Assembly (NCBI RefSeq): GCF_905475465.1
Contig: NC_062248.1
Coordinates: 2,170,001 to 2,234,000 of the forward strand
DNA: 64,000 bases
Source: Pieris napi
Lineage: Eukaryota > Arthropoda > Insecta > Lepidoptera > Pieridae
Reading direction: 5' to 3'
The notes beneath the pieces were generated by a model. That model was not told the origin of the DNA, made no database searches, and was given only the letters and a program-made list of their open reading frames with translations. Positions 34,291-43,505 of the stretch are shown here, in pieces; position 1 is the first letter of the stretch; every line of letters starts with the position of its first letter. Position numbers and translations under genes: made by a program.

Positions 34291-35299
34291 AATATACTTT
34301 GCTCTATAATCCGAAATTTCTACTTTTTGATTGACGTTGTCGGAAGCATCATGTTCCAGATTATCTATGACCAACCCGTTTCTTGACAACCAATATCAGT
34401 TCTAAAGGTCTATCTTTTCATGTCAATTACAAAGCTTTATAAAAGCACTTATAAGCACAATTCAACTAATGGTATAATTCAATGCTACAAAAGCATACGG
34501 TGAATTTTATCTAAGAAATATTTTTTTCAAATAAACGAATTTACATAAAATTTAAATTCGAATGCTCTAAAATTATTTAGTTACTTTCGAAATTTCATTT
34601 AACTAATTAATTAGTATATGTATATGCAATATGCCGATGTCATATTAGAATAAAAGGATCATAAGAAAGGAATAACAATAACTTGTGAAAATTGTATTAT
34701 GTATTGTGTAAAAAAGAAGTGTCATTTCATGTCATTATTAAAATTATTTTGTGTTTTAGCCCTTTAGAATTTTCCATCGATCTATTATTTGCTTCTACCA
34801 TTTTTTCCAGAAATTTCTAATACGGCGCCAGGCCGTCGGTTATGCAGTCTTATAATACTCGTATATACTACTATAGATTAATTCTGCACTTGTCCTAAAG
34901 CGAGAAACTATATAAAAAATAACAAAAGACAATCAGCAGGAAATCTTCAATACATTCTTATCTTTGAGTCTATATTTATTCCAAGTAAACATTCGAGATG
35001 GAAATCTTTGCCTGAATGCGGTTAAGCTAACAATAAGCATTGTTCGGTGGGCTGTCGGTGAAATTTCATTTTTCATTTGGCGATGTTTTTCTGCGAAAGT
35101 GCAAATGACGCTCGCAGAGATTTGCGACGGAATCAGGCCGTGAAGACATCTCAATAGAACCTTTGTAGACGAGTGTTTTTTTAATATATTCTTTTCAAGA
35201 AAGTTGTTAACTAGAACGTTGTTGTTGTTGCTGTTGTTATAAAAAGGGTTTCGTTATAATTTAATTGTTCAATTGAATAAGATATTGCGTCGTAAAGTC
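34291..35299. other. no recognised feature
   Basis: The 73-codon minus frame at 34,933-35,154 (C-rich, basic) could be an old transposon fragment; not identified. Confidence 0.4.
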
Positions 35300-35545
35300 C
35301 TGGCTAACTAAGCCAGCCTAGCTCCTTCCAATAGCAGAGAAGCCTCATGGGCACTTCGCAGGCTTCACGGAGCGAGGATTTCTGCACGTTGTTTAGCCAC
35401 AGCCTCGCATTCCAGGACTACGAGGATGACAGATTCCTCTTCGCTGAAACAGCCTCTGCACAAGGGGCTGTCTGTCGCGCTTAGGACAAAAAGATGTTTG
35501 TTAAGGAGACAATGGCCCGTAATTGTCCCTATCATTGTTTTAAGA
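35300..35545 (-). pseudogene. LINE fragment downstream of RNase H (R1/I/Jockey type)
   Basis: On the minus strand, codons read TGHCLLNKHLF, then DSPLCRGC and EEESV..VVLECEAVAKQRAE, broken by stops. The GHC-x2-N/R-x-HL step, a C-x2-C pair and the LLECP-like LECEA motif are the usual carboxy tail of insect LINEs with RNase H-like ends. Clear but decayed. Confidence 0.7.
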
Positions 35546-36057
35546 TTTATATACAGGATAAAAATCGTTCTACAATCCCGTTTACAAAGCCACCAGTGAA
35601 TGAGACAGGAGGCATTAACGTCGTTTGCTTTCAGATTAAGCTATTCCCGTGGCGTCTTCATTGTCTAATTGTCGCATTGTTTGAACATTCTGTAGTTTGG
35701 ACTTTTTAAGTCGTTAAGAAAGATTTAAGTTTTGCCTCCTACAAAACCTTAAATCCAAGATAACACTTTTGTGATACTTAGCCAAAACACTATACTATAT
35801 ACTAACTTACCGGACAACCAACGTTTTGTCATAATAATTATTAAAATAGGGTTTTTGGTGCGTTATTTAATGCCAAATCATAAAAAAATACTAAAAAAAT
35901 CTGGGGTAAGCCACTCTTTTAACACTTCGGGGTATTAAAATAGTGTACAACTCATTAAACCTTATTGAGGAATTCTTTTAATTAAAAACTTGATCTTGCC
36001 TACAAAGTAAAAGTATAAAATTCTTTCGCATGCATTTGAGGTGTATTAATTGGTATA
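35546..36057. other. no recognised feature; TATA-rich insertion target at right end
   Basis: AT-rich, ending in GGTATATATA, into which the LTR retrotransposon inserted. Confidence 0.5.
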
Positions 36058-36160
36058 TATATGTAATGGAATGATATTTCATTAATTTGAATTTGACGCA
36101 TCGGAGTGACACGCGATAAAATGGCGGATGACGTGTAAATTAATTTAGTGGATTATAGTG

Positions 36161-36167
36161 TAAAAAG
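36161..36167 (+). promoter_or_regulatory. TATA-like box of the LTR promoter
   Basis: TAAAAAG lies 26-32 bp upstream of 36,193, the start that the self-priming model predicts. Inferred from spacing only. Confidence 0.4.
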
Positions 36168-36192
36168 ATAGATTAAAGGATAAATGAACATT

Positions 36193-36203
36193 AAATGTCG
36201 TTT
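36193..36203 (+). promoter_or_regulatory. self-primer segment, predicted 5' end of R
   Basis: AAATGTCGTTT is the exact reverse complement of 36,351-36,361 just downstream of the LTR. In Tf1-type elements the first 11 nt of the mRNA anneal to the primer site. By analogy transcription would start here, giving U3 of 131 bp and R+U5 of 158 bp. Confidence 0.55.
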
Positions 36204-36216
36204 CTTTGTATTTCAG

Positions 36217-36297
36217 GTAAGAATAATTATAATAGTTAGATCATAAGTGCATTATATTTTAAAATTTGATAAATAAAATAAAAACTTTGTATTTCAG
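36217..36297 (+). other. possible 81-bp intron inside the LTR
   Basis: TTTCAG/GTAAGAA is a strong donor at 36,217 and TTTGTATTTCAG/AG an acceptor ending at 36,297. Small for an intron but within the insect range. The acceptor 13-mer CTTTGTATTTCAG also precedes the donor, so the pair may instead be an 81-bp-spaced repeat. Confidence 0.35.
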
Positions 36298-36350
36298 AGA
36301 AACAATTTTGTGTTTTCATTTAGAAAAAATCCTTAATAATATTACTTATA

Positions 36351-36361
36351 AAACGACATTT
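36351..36361 (+). promoter_or_regulatory. primer-binding site, self-complementary type
   Basis: AAACGACATTT begins exactly where LTR identity ends, the position of a PBS. It does not begin TGG, so a standard tRNA 3'-CCA primer is unlikely. It pairs perfectly with 36,193-36,203 of the same RNA. Confidence 0.6.
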
Positions 36362-36378
36362 TTGTTTATTAAAAAAAG

Positions 36379-37497
36379 ATGGACCGGCTGCAATTTGAGT
36401 TTACGATGATAGCCTCAATCGATGGCAAATCTAATATATTGGCCATAACATCAATATTGACAGAAGAAGGAAAATGTTATGTTTTACCTGATGACATGAA
36501 GCCGGTAATTCATCATAAATATATAGTTGAATTAAACACTTTTTCAAAAATAAAAAATAGTATAAAGAAAAGGCACCAAAGCAGAAAGATATGGGTAAAA
36601 TTAGATGAAGATCTAAAGAAAACATATATAGATGAGGAAGGTAATATGCAATTTTTAGATCAATATTTAGAGGAAATGAGCACAAAACAACCAAGAGGCA
36701 ATGATGATAATTTGCAACATATCCTGGAAAAATTAATAGAATCTACGACAAAAAAAGAAAATCAACATAATTTAAAACATGTTTCAGAGAAATTTATTAT
36801 TGAAAAATTCACAAGTAAGAATCCTAATGCAGTGCAATGGATAGAGAATTTTGAAAAAGAGTGTGAGCGTTTTAATATAACAAAAGATGAAACAAAAATA
36901 GATATATTGAGATTATTTTTAGAAAACTCCAGTTTGGATTGGTATAGCTCGATGGTAATTAAACTATCAGTAAATTCTGAATGGAATGAATGGAAAGACA
37001 AATTTTTAGAAACTTTTAGGAACCAAGGGTGGGATGTAGTCACAACTGCTTTCACATTCAAGTATAAAGAAGGGCTGTTAATTGATTATGCTATAAAAAA
37101 AGAACGGCTTATACTAGACATAAATAAATCGATAGATTCCAGAACAATGATAGATCTAATTGCAACTGGTTTACCTGGTTTTATCTTGAATAAGTTAAAC
37201 AGGGACGAACTCAACAACACTACTGATTTGTTCAACGAGATAAGAAAATATGAAGGTATGATCTTCAAGAAAAACTCAACTATAACAAAGAATATATATT
37301 CTTATAAAAATAAAACTAATGAGAAGAAGCCATGTAAGACTTGTGAATCCTTGGACAAAGGAATTAGATATCATCCGGAGGAGTTATGTTGGTTCAAGAA
37401 AAATAAAAATGAATCTGAAAAGGTTTTTAAAGCCAAAAATGTTAATAATAATTCGATTATTGAAGTAGATATGAATACTGAGAAAAAAAACGAGTAA
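36379..37497 (+). CDS. gag: Gag, copy 1 (complete, 372 aa)
   Basis: Structural protein that packages the element's RNA. The start ATG at 36,379 follows a short A-rich leader and is the first ATG after the LTR. The middle (about residues 120-240) has a capsid-like region with FTSKNPNAVQWIENFEKECE and a W-x4-F core common to Ty3/gypsy Gag. Near residues 319-337 a zinc knuckle reads C-x2-C-x9-H-x4-C, longer than the usual C-x2-C-x4-H-x4-C. The protein ends in a Lys/Asn-rich tail where the slippery site A-AAA-AAC lies. This is the only Gag with a natural start. Confidence 0.92.
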   Translation: MDRLQFEFTMIASIDGKSNILAITSILTEEGKCYVLPDDMKPVIHHKYIVELNTFSKIKNSIKKRHQSRKIWVKLDEDLKKTYIDEEGNMQFLDQYLEEMSTKQPRGNDDNLQHILEKLIESTTKKENQHNLKHVSEKFIIEKFTSKNPNAVQWIENFEKECERFNITKDETKIDILRLFLENSSLDWYSSMVIKLSVNSEWNEWKDKFLETFRNQGWDVVTTAFTFKYKEGLLIDYAIKKERLILDINKSIDSRTMIDLIATGLPGFILNKLNRDELNNTTDLFNEIRKYEGMIFKKNSTITKNIYSYKNKTNEKKPCKTCESLDKGIRYHPEELCWFKKNKNESEKVFKAKNVNNNSIIEVDMNTEKKNE

Positions 37498-39106
37498 GTA
37501 CACCATTAATCAAAATCAAGCTTTTATTAGAAAATAAACTAGAAGTGAGCGGTGTTTATGATTCAGGCTCACAGATCTCTTTAATAAATTCAAGATTGAT
37601 TAAAGTAAAAGAAAAAAAAGACAATGTGAATATAACATATATGAAAACGGTTAATGGTGTGAAGAAGACAGATGGCTTGATAACAATAAAAATAAAAATC
37701 TTAGATTTAGAAGAAGAGGTCGATATATATATAGTAGAAAATGAAGATTTTGAGGATTTTATAATCGGATTGGATATGATAAAGAAGTTCAAATTAATCC
37801 AAAATGAGGACTTGCAGATAGAACAAAGGAAAATAGACAGGATGTCTAAAGATAACAGAAATGAAGATAAGAATATAAAAATATATGCAATAAATTTCAA
37901 TGAACACATAGAAACAGAGGAATTTGTTAGTAAGACAGATCATTTAGATAAAGAAAAGAAAATTGAGATAGAAGAAGTTATAAATAAATATCAAACTATT
38001 TTTGCTAGGGACAAGTATGATATAGGATCAGTTAAAGATTATGAAGCTCACATAGATTTACTTGTAAATACATACTGTAGTAAAAGACCATATAGATGTA
38101 CAATAGAAGATAAATTAGAAATCGAAGAACAAATATCCAGATTACTAAAGAATAATTTAATAGAAGAATCTTACAGTCCTTTTGCTGCGCCAGTGACATT
38201 AGCATTTAAAAAAGGTGAAAATAGAAAATCTCGATTATGTATAGATTTTAGAGAACTTAACAAAATTGTTGTACCACAAGCTCAACCTTTCCCATTAATA
38301 GATGATTTAATTATTAAGACAAGAAATTGTAAGTATTTTACTACTCTTGATATAAACTCAGCATTTTGGGCCATACCACTACGGGTGGAAGATAGATATA
38401 AAACAGGATTTGTCACACAAGATGGCCATTTTCAGTGGACCTGCCTTCCTTTTGGTTTAAAAACATCACCAGCAATTTTCCAAAGAGTTTTAAGTAATAT
38501 TCTGAGAAAGCACAATCTCACAGAATACTCTGTAAATTATATTGATGACATTTTAATCTACTCCTCTACTTTTGAGGACCATATAAGACACATAAAAAAT
38601 GTATTAGAGGCAATAATAAAAGAAGGCTTTAGATTGAAGTTTATGAAGTGTACCTTTGCCTCAGACTCAGTAAAGTATCTTGGCCATGTAATTCAAAACA
38701 ACTCGGTAAGACCGTTAAAAGACAATTTGATTTCGATAAAACATTTTCCAACTCCGAAGACACAAAAGAATATCAGACAATTTTTGGGAAAAATTAACTT
38801 TTACCATGAATACATACCAAGGAGCGCGATTATCTTAGATCCATTACATAAATTATTAAGAAAAAACGAAAAGTTTGTGTGGTCAGAGAAGTGTGAAGAA
38901 TCATTTAATCAAATAAAGAGATATTTATGTTCTCAACCGGTATTGGAAATATATGACAAAGACTTACCAATAAAAATCTTTACAGATGCTTCCTTAGAGG
39001 GTATCGGAGCAATATTAAAACAAACACAACTGGACGGTAATGACAAACCAGTGGCATATTTTTCAAAAAAACTGAATGAATCTCAAAAACGGAAAAAAGC
39101 TATATA
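36524..39106 (+). repeat. duplication unit 1 (2,583 bp)
   Basis: Gag from codon 49 through protease, RT and the start of RNase H. Repeated head-to-tail at 39,107-41,689 with no difference noticed. 4 bp (TATA) are shared at the junction. Confidence 0.95.
37485..37491 (+). promoter_or_regulatory. -1 ribosomal frameshift site A-AAA-AAC, copy 1
   Basis: The heptamer is in register with gag codons (AAA AAC GAG TAA). Slipping back one base opens the pol frame, which has no stop from 37,491 on. A-AAA-AAC is among the most efficient known eukaryotic slippery sequences. The gag stop is two codons downstream. I did not establish a downstream pseudoknot. Confidence 0.8.
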
Positions 39107-39113
39107 TAGTTGA
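37491..39113 (+). pseudogene. pol: Pol, copy 1: protease-RT, truncated in RNase H
   Basis: In the -1 frame from the slippery site. Protease active site YDSGSQ is near the start, then a GLDMIKKF second motif; RT has LCIDFRELNK, the LPFGLKTSPAIF segment and the YIDDILIYS catalytic box; RNase H begins IKIFTDASLEGIG. The frame ends at 39,111-39,113, six codons past the normal AIY position, because the duplication junction switches to gag sequence. RNase H is incomplete and integrase absent, so this product could not integrate DNA. Confidence 0.9.
39099..39110 (+). other. duplication junction, 4-bp microhomology
   Basis: GCTATATATAGT joins RNase H sequence (GCTATATA, continuing CTTAG at 41,690) to gag sequence (TATATAGTTG at 36,520). 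The overlap is TATA at 39,103-39,106, which suggests microhomology-mediated joining or template switching. Confidence 0.9.
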
Positions 39114-41689
39114 ATTAAACACTTTTTCAAAAATAAAAAATAGTATAAAGAAAAGGCACCAAAGCAGAAAGATATGGGTAAAATTAGATGAAGATCTAAA
39201 GAAAACATATATAGATGAGGAAGGTAATATGCAATTTTTAGATCAATATTTAGAGGAAATGAGCACAAAACAACCAAGAGGCAATGATGATAATTTGCAA
39301 CATATCCTGGAAAAATTAATAGAATCTACGACAAAAAAAGAAAATCAACATAATTTAAAACATGTTTCAGAGAAATTTATTATTGAAAAATTCACAAGTA
39401 AGAATCCTAATGCAGTGCAATGGATAGAGAATTTTGAAAAAGAGTGTGAGCGTTTTAATATAACAAAAGATGAAACAAAAATAGATATATTGAGATTATT
39501 TTTAGAAAACTCCAGTTTGGATTGGTATAGCTCGATGGTAATTAAACTATCAGTAAATTCTGAATGGAATGAATGGAAAGACAAATTTTTAGAAACTTTT
39601 AGGAACCAAGGGTGGGATGTAGTCACAACTGCTTTCACATTCAAGTATAAAGAAGGGCTGTTAATTGATTATGCTATAAAAAAAGAACGGCTTATACTAG
39701 ACATAAATAAATCGATAGATTCCAGAACAATGATAGATCTAATTGCAACTGGTTTACCTGGTTTTATCTTGAATAAGTTAAACAGGGACGAACTCAACAA
39801 CACTACTGATTTGTTCAACGAGATAAGAAAATATGAAGGTATGATCTTCAAGAAAAACTCAACTATAACAAAGAATATATATTCTTATAAAAATAAAACT
39901 AATGAGAAGAAGCCATGTAAGACTTGTGAATCCTTGGACAAAGGAATTAGATATCATCCGGAGGAGTTATGTTGGTTCAAGAAAAATAAAAATGAATCTG
40001 AAAAGGTTTTTAAAGCCAAAAATGTTAATAATAATTCGATTATTGAAGTAGATATGAATACTGAGAAAAAAAACGAGTAAGTACACCATTAATCAAAATC
40101 AAGCTTTTATTAGAAAATAAACTAGAAGTGAGCGGTGTTTATGATTCAGGCTCACAGATCTCTTTAATAAATTCAAGATTGATTAAAGTAAAAGAAAAAA
40201 AAGACAATGTGAATATAACATATATGAAAACGGTTAATGGTGTGAAGAAGACAGATGGCTTGATAACAATAAAAATAAAAATCTTAGATTTAGAAGAAGA
40301 GGTCGATATATATATAGTAGAAAATGAAGATTTTGAGGATTTTATAATCGGATTGGATATGATAAAGAAGTTCAAATTAATCCAAAATGAGGACTTGCAG
40401 ATAGAACAAAGGAAAATAGACAGGATGTCTAAAGATAACAGAAATGAAGATAAGAATATAAAAATATATGCAATAAATTTCAATGAACACATAGAAACAG
40501 AGGAATTTGTTAGTAAGACAGATCATTTAGATAAAGAAAAGAAAATTGAGATAGAAGAAGTTATAAATAAATATCAAACTATTTTTGCTAGGGACAAGTA
40601 TGATATAGGATCAGTTAAAGATTATGAAGCTCACATAGATTTACTTGTAAATACATACTGTAGTAAAAGACCATATAGATGTACAATAGAAGATAAATTA
40701 GAAATCGAAGAACAAATATCCAGATTACTAAAGAATAATTTAATAGAAGAATCTTACAGTCCTTTTGCTGCGCCAGTGACATTAGCATTTAAAAAAGGTG
40801 AAAATAGAAAATCTCGATTATGTATAGATTTTAGAGAACTTAACAAAATTGTTGTACCACAAGCTCAACCTTTCCCATTAATAGATGATTTAATTATTAA
40901 GACAAGAAATTGTAAGTATTTTACTACTCTTGATATAAACTCAGCATTTTGGGCCATACCACTACGGGTGGAAGATAGATATAAAACAGGATTTGTCACA
41001 CAAGATGGCCATTTTCAGTGGACCTGCCTTCCTTTTGGTTTAAAAACATCACCAGCAATTTTCCAAAGAGTTTTAAGTAATATTCTGAGAAAGCACAATC
41101 TCACAGAATACTCTGTAAATTATATTGATGACATTTTAATCTACTCCTCTACTTTTGAGGACCATATAAGACACATAAAAAATGTATTAGAGGCAATAAT
41201 AAAAGAAGGCTTTAGATTGAAGTTTATGAAGTGTACCTTTGCCTCAGACTCAGTAAAGTATCTTGGCCATGTAATTCAAAACAACTCGGTAAGACCGTTA
41301 AAAGACAATTTGATTTCGATAAAACATTTTCCAACTCCGAAGACACAAAAGAATATCAGACAATTTTTGGGAAAAATTAACTTTTACCATGAATACATAC
41401 CAAGGAGCGCGATTATCTTAGATCCATTACATAAATTATTAAGAAAAAACGAAAAGTTTGTGTGGTCAGAGAAGTGTGAAGAATCATTTAATCAAATAAA
41501 GAGATATTTATGTTCTCAACCGGTATTGGAAATATATGACAAAGACTTACCAATAAAAATCTTTACAGATGCTTCCTTAGAGGGTATCGGAGCAATATTA
41601 AAACAAACACAACTGGACGGTAATGACAAACCAGTGGCATATTTTTCAAAAAAACTGAATGAATCTCAAAAACGGAAAAAAGCTATATA
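39107..41689 (+). repeat. duplication unit 2 (2,583 bp)
   Basis: Second copy of 36,524-39,106; continues into the unique 3' half of pol at 41,690. Confidence 0.95.
40068..40074 (+). promoter_or_regulatory. -1 frameshift site A-AAA-AAC, copy 2
   Basis: Same context as 37,485, shifted by 2,583 bp. Confidence 0.75.
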
Positions 41690-43136
41690 CTTAGAATGTT
41701 TTGCTATGAAAGAAGCAGTCAAATACTGGCAACACTGGCTCATTGGAAAACAATTCACTATTTACTCAGACCACAAACCTTTAGAAAACATGAACATTAA
41801 ATGCAGGACAGACGAAGAATTGGGTGATCTCACATACAACCTGTCTCAATACGACTTTACGGTAAAATATATACCTGGTAAAGAAAATGTAGAAGCAGAC
41901 TGTTTGAGCCGAAATCCTGTATTAGAATCAGAAGATAACAAAGAAGAATTATTGAAAATAGTTAATTTAATACAAATAAAGGATATAGTTGAAGATCAAG
42001 AGCAAAATGAAACAATAAAAGAAAAAAAAGAAAATCTAATACAAAAAAATACAATATATTATAAGAAAATAAAGAAACATGAAAAGATTATCCTCTCAGA
42101 AGAATTTAGTAAGAAACTTATAAAAAAGGTGCATGAAGATTTATGCCATATTGGGATCAGACAATTGCAGAAAAAAATAAGTCCAATATACACAGCTAAA
42201 AACCTAACAAAGAATATCATAAATATTTGTAAAACATGTGAAATATGCATAAAAAATAAATCAAGAGGTCAAGGAAAATTTGGATTAATGTCACAACTGG
42301 GACCAGCAACAAAACCATTTGAGATAATGTCAATGGATACTATAGGTGGCTTTGGAGGATCTAGATCAACAAAAAAGTACCTACACCTTTTAGTAGACCA
42401 TTATACAAGATATGCATTTATTGTGACGTCAAAAACACAGAATGCAAGTGATTTTATAAAACTAACAAAGAATGTACTAGAAACAGATGAGATTGGAATA
42501 ATTTTGACAGATCAATATCCAGGCATCAATTCAAGAGAATTTAAGCAATATCTAAATGAAAATAATGTGAAATTAATTTTTACAGCTGTGAATACACCAT
42601 TCTCAAATGGCTTGAATGAAAGGTTAAATCAAACAATAGTTAATAAAATAAGATGTAGAATAAATGAGAAAAATAATAAGAGAACATGGACAACAGTGGC
42701 AAGAGAATGTATAGAGAAATATAATGAAACAGAACACTCCGTTACAGGTTTTGCACCAAAATATTTACTGGATGGTACAAATGTCAGCATTCTACCAAAT
42801 GAATTAAAAATAATAGAGGGAGAAGACAAGTGGATTGCTGATAAAAGATTGGCATTAGAAAATACAATAAAATCCCACAAGTATAATAAGAAAATATTTG
42901 ATAGAAAAAGAAAAATGCAAGAGTTTAATATAGGAGACAGTGTATATGTTGAGAATGGAAATAGACTGAATAGAAAGAAATTAGACGAATTAAAAATAGG
43001 TCCTTTTAAGATAGTAGGGAAAATATCGAACTCCATTTACAGGATTGACACTGGTAACAGAAAAACAGAATCAACTTTATTCCACATAACAAAATTACAA
43101 CCGGTTACAACAGAATCTGAAGAAGATGAAATATAA
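40074..43136 (+). CDS. pol: Pol, copy 2: protease, RT, RNase H, integrase (complete)
   Basis: Open from the slippery site; numbering here is from the GTG at 40,128 (1,002 residues). Protease DSG at 6-8; RT with TLDINSAFW (about 266-274) and YIDD (about 332-335); RNase H IFTDAS (about 478-483) and YSDHKP (about 546); integrase zinc site H..H..C..C (HEDLCHIG, ICKTCEIC; about 670-707), then catalytic D (MDTIGG, about 737), D (LTDQYP, about 795) and E (GLNERLNQ, about 831). A GPF motif near 958 ends the integrase. All catalytic residues are present. It has no proper upstream Gag-Pol start, so it is probably not expressed as a normal polyprotein. Confidence 0.93.
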   Translation, partial: RVSTPLIKIKLLLENKLEVSGVYDSGSQISLINSRLIKVKEKKDNVNITYMKTVNGVKKTDGLITIKIKILDLEEEVDIYIVENEDFEDFIIGLDMIKKFKLIQNEDLQIEQRKIDRMSKDNRNEDKNIKIYAINFNEHIETEEFVSKTDHLDKEKKIEIEEVINKYQTIFARDKYDIGSVKDYEAHIDLLVNTYCSKRPYRCTIEDKLEIEEQISRLLKNNLIEESYSPFAAPVTLAFKKGENRKSRLCIDFRELNKIVVPQAQPFPLIDDLIIKTRNCKYFTTLDINSAFWAIPLRVEDRYKTGFVTQDGHFQWTCLPFGLKTSPAIFQRVLSNILRKHNLTEYSVNYIDDILIYSSTFEDHIRHIKNVLEAIIKEGFRLKFMKCTFASDSVKYLGHVIQNNSVRPLKDNLISIKHFPTPKTQKNIRQFLGKINFYHEYIPRSAIILDPLHKLLRKNEKFVWSEKCEESFNQIKRYLCSQPVLEIYDKDLPIKIFTDASLEGIGAILKQTQLDGNDKPVAYFSKKLNESQKRKKAIYLECFAMKEAVKYWQHWLIGKQFTIYSDHKPLENMNIKCRTDEELGDLTYNLSQYDFTVKYIPGKENVEADCLSRNPVLESEDNKEELLKIVNLIQIKDIVEDQEQNETIKEKKENLIQKNTIYYKKIKKHEKIILSEEFSKKLIKKVHEDLCHIGIRQLQKKISPIYTAKNLTKNIINICKTCEICIKNKSRGQGKFGLMSQLGPATKPFEIMSMDTIGGFGGSRSTKKYLHLLVDHYTRYAFIVTSKTQNASDFIKLTKNVLETDEIGIILTDQYPGINSREFKQYLNENNVKLIFTAVNTPFSNGLNERLNQTIVNKIRCRINEKNNKRTWTTVARECIEKYNETEHSVTGFAPKYLLDGTNVSILPNELKIIEGEDKWIADKRLALENTIKSHKYNKKIFDRKRKMQEFNIGDSVYVENGNRLNRKKLDELKIGPFKIVGKISNSIYRIDTGNRKTESTLFHITKLQPVTTESEEDEI

Positions 43137-43202
43137 GGAAACGAATATGAAGATAGCTATTAAGTATAGTGTGTAGATATATTATTCAGAATTTTTTCTC
43201 TT

Positions 43203-43212
43203 AGGGGGGAGA
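43203..43212 (+). promoter_or_regulatory. polypurine tract
   Basis: AGGGGGGAGA directly abuts the TG of the 3' LTR; primes plus-strand DNA in LTR elements and fixes the LTR start. Confidence 0.92.
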
Positions 43213-43501
43213 TGTAATGGAATGATATTTCATTAATTTGAATTTGACGCATCGGAGTGACACGCGATAAAATGGCGGATGACGTGTAAATTAATTTAGT
43301 GGATTATAGTGTAAAAAGATAGATTAAAGGATAAATGAACATTAAATGTCGTTTCTTTGTATTTCAGGTAAGAATAATTATAATAGTTAGATCATAAGTG
43401 CATTATATTTTAAAATTTGATAAATAAAATAAAAACTTTGTATTTCAGAGAAACAATTTTGTGTTTTCATTTAGAAAAAATCCTTAATAATATTACTTAT
43501 A
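43213..43501 (+). repeat. 3' LTR
   Basis: Same sequence as the 5' LTR. Between pol (ends 43,136) and this LTR there are only 76 bp, which rules out an env gene. Confidence 0.92.
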
Positions 43502-43505
43502 TATA

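Larger units (their letters stand above)
36062..36350 (+). repeat. 5' LTR
   Basis: Begins TGTAATGG; identical by reading to 43,213-43,501. The right end is fixed only to 36,346-36,350 because the target is TATA; it ends ATTACTTATA, not the usual CA. Contains TATA-like TAAAAAG (36,161-36,167), AATAAA (36,272-36,277) and two copies of CTTTGTATTTCAG. Confidence 0.92.
39076..40080 (+). pseudogene. gag: Gag, copy 2: N-terminus replaced (334 aa)
   Basis: The junction fuses an out-of-frame piece of RNase H sequence (MNLKNGKKLY) to gag codon 49 onward, so an ATG-start frame survives by chance. It lacks the first 48 residues of Gag and has no LTR directly upstream. From VELNTF on it matches copy 1, including the zinc knuckle. 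Translation would need internal initiation. Confidence 0.85.
36062..43501 (+). mobile_element. Ty3/gypsy LTR retrotransposon with internal tandem duplication
   Basis: The 7,440-bp element has 289-bp LTRs that read as identical, and TATA on both sides (36,058-36,061 and 43,502-43,505). Order: LTR, gag, pol (truncated), partial gag, full pol, purine tract, LTR. Pol order protease-RT-RNase H-integrase places it in Ty3/gypsy, and there is no env. Identical LTRs mean a recent insertion. Removing the 2,583-bp duplication would leave a 4,857-bp length, normal for the group. Whether the duplication is biological or an assembly error is open. Confidence 0.95.

Noticed and set aside
36431..36694. Minus-strand frames inside the retrotransposon (also 36,762-37,061, 37,556-37,909, 40,139-40,492, 42,629-43,036)
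   Set aside because: They mirror gag and pol codons and are Phe/Leu/Ser-rich as expected for antisense of Lys/Glu/Asn-rich genes; no motif of their own.
43137..43202. Search for an env gene between pol and the 3' LTR
   Set aside because: Only 66 bp lie before the polypurine tract; no room for an envelope, so no errantivirus call.
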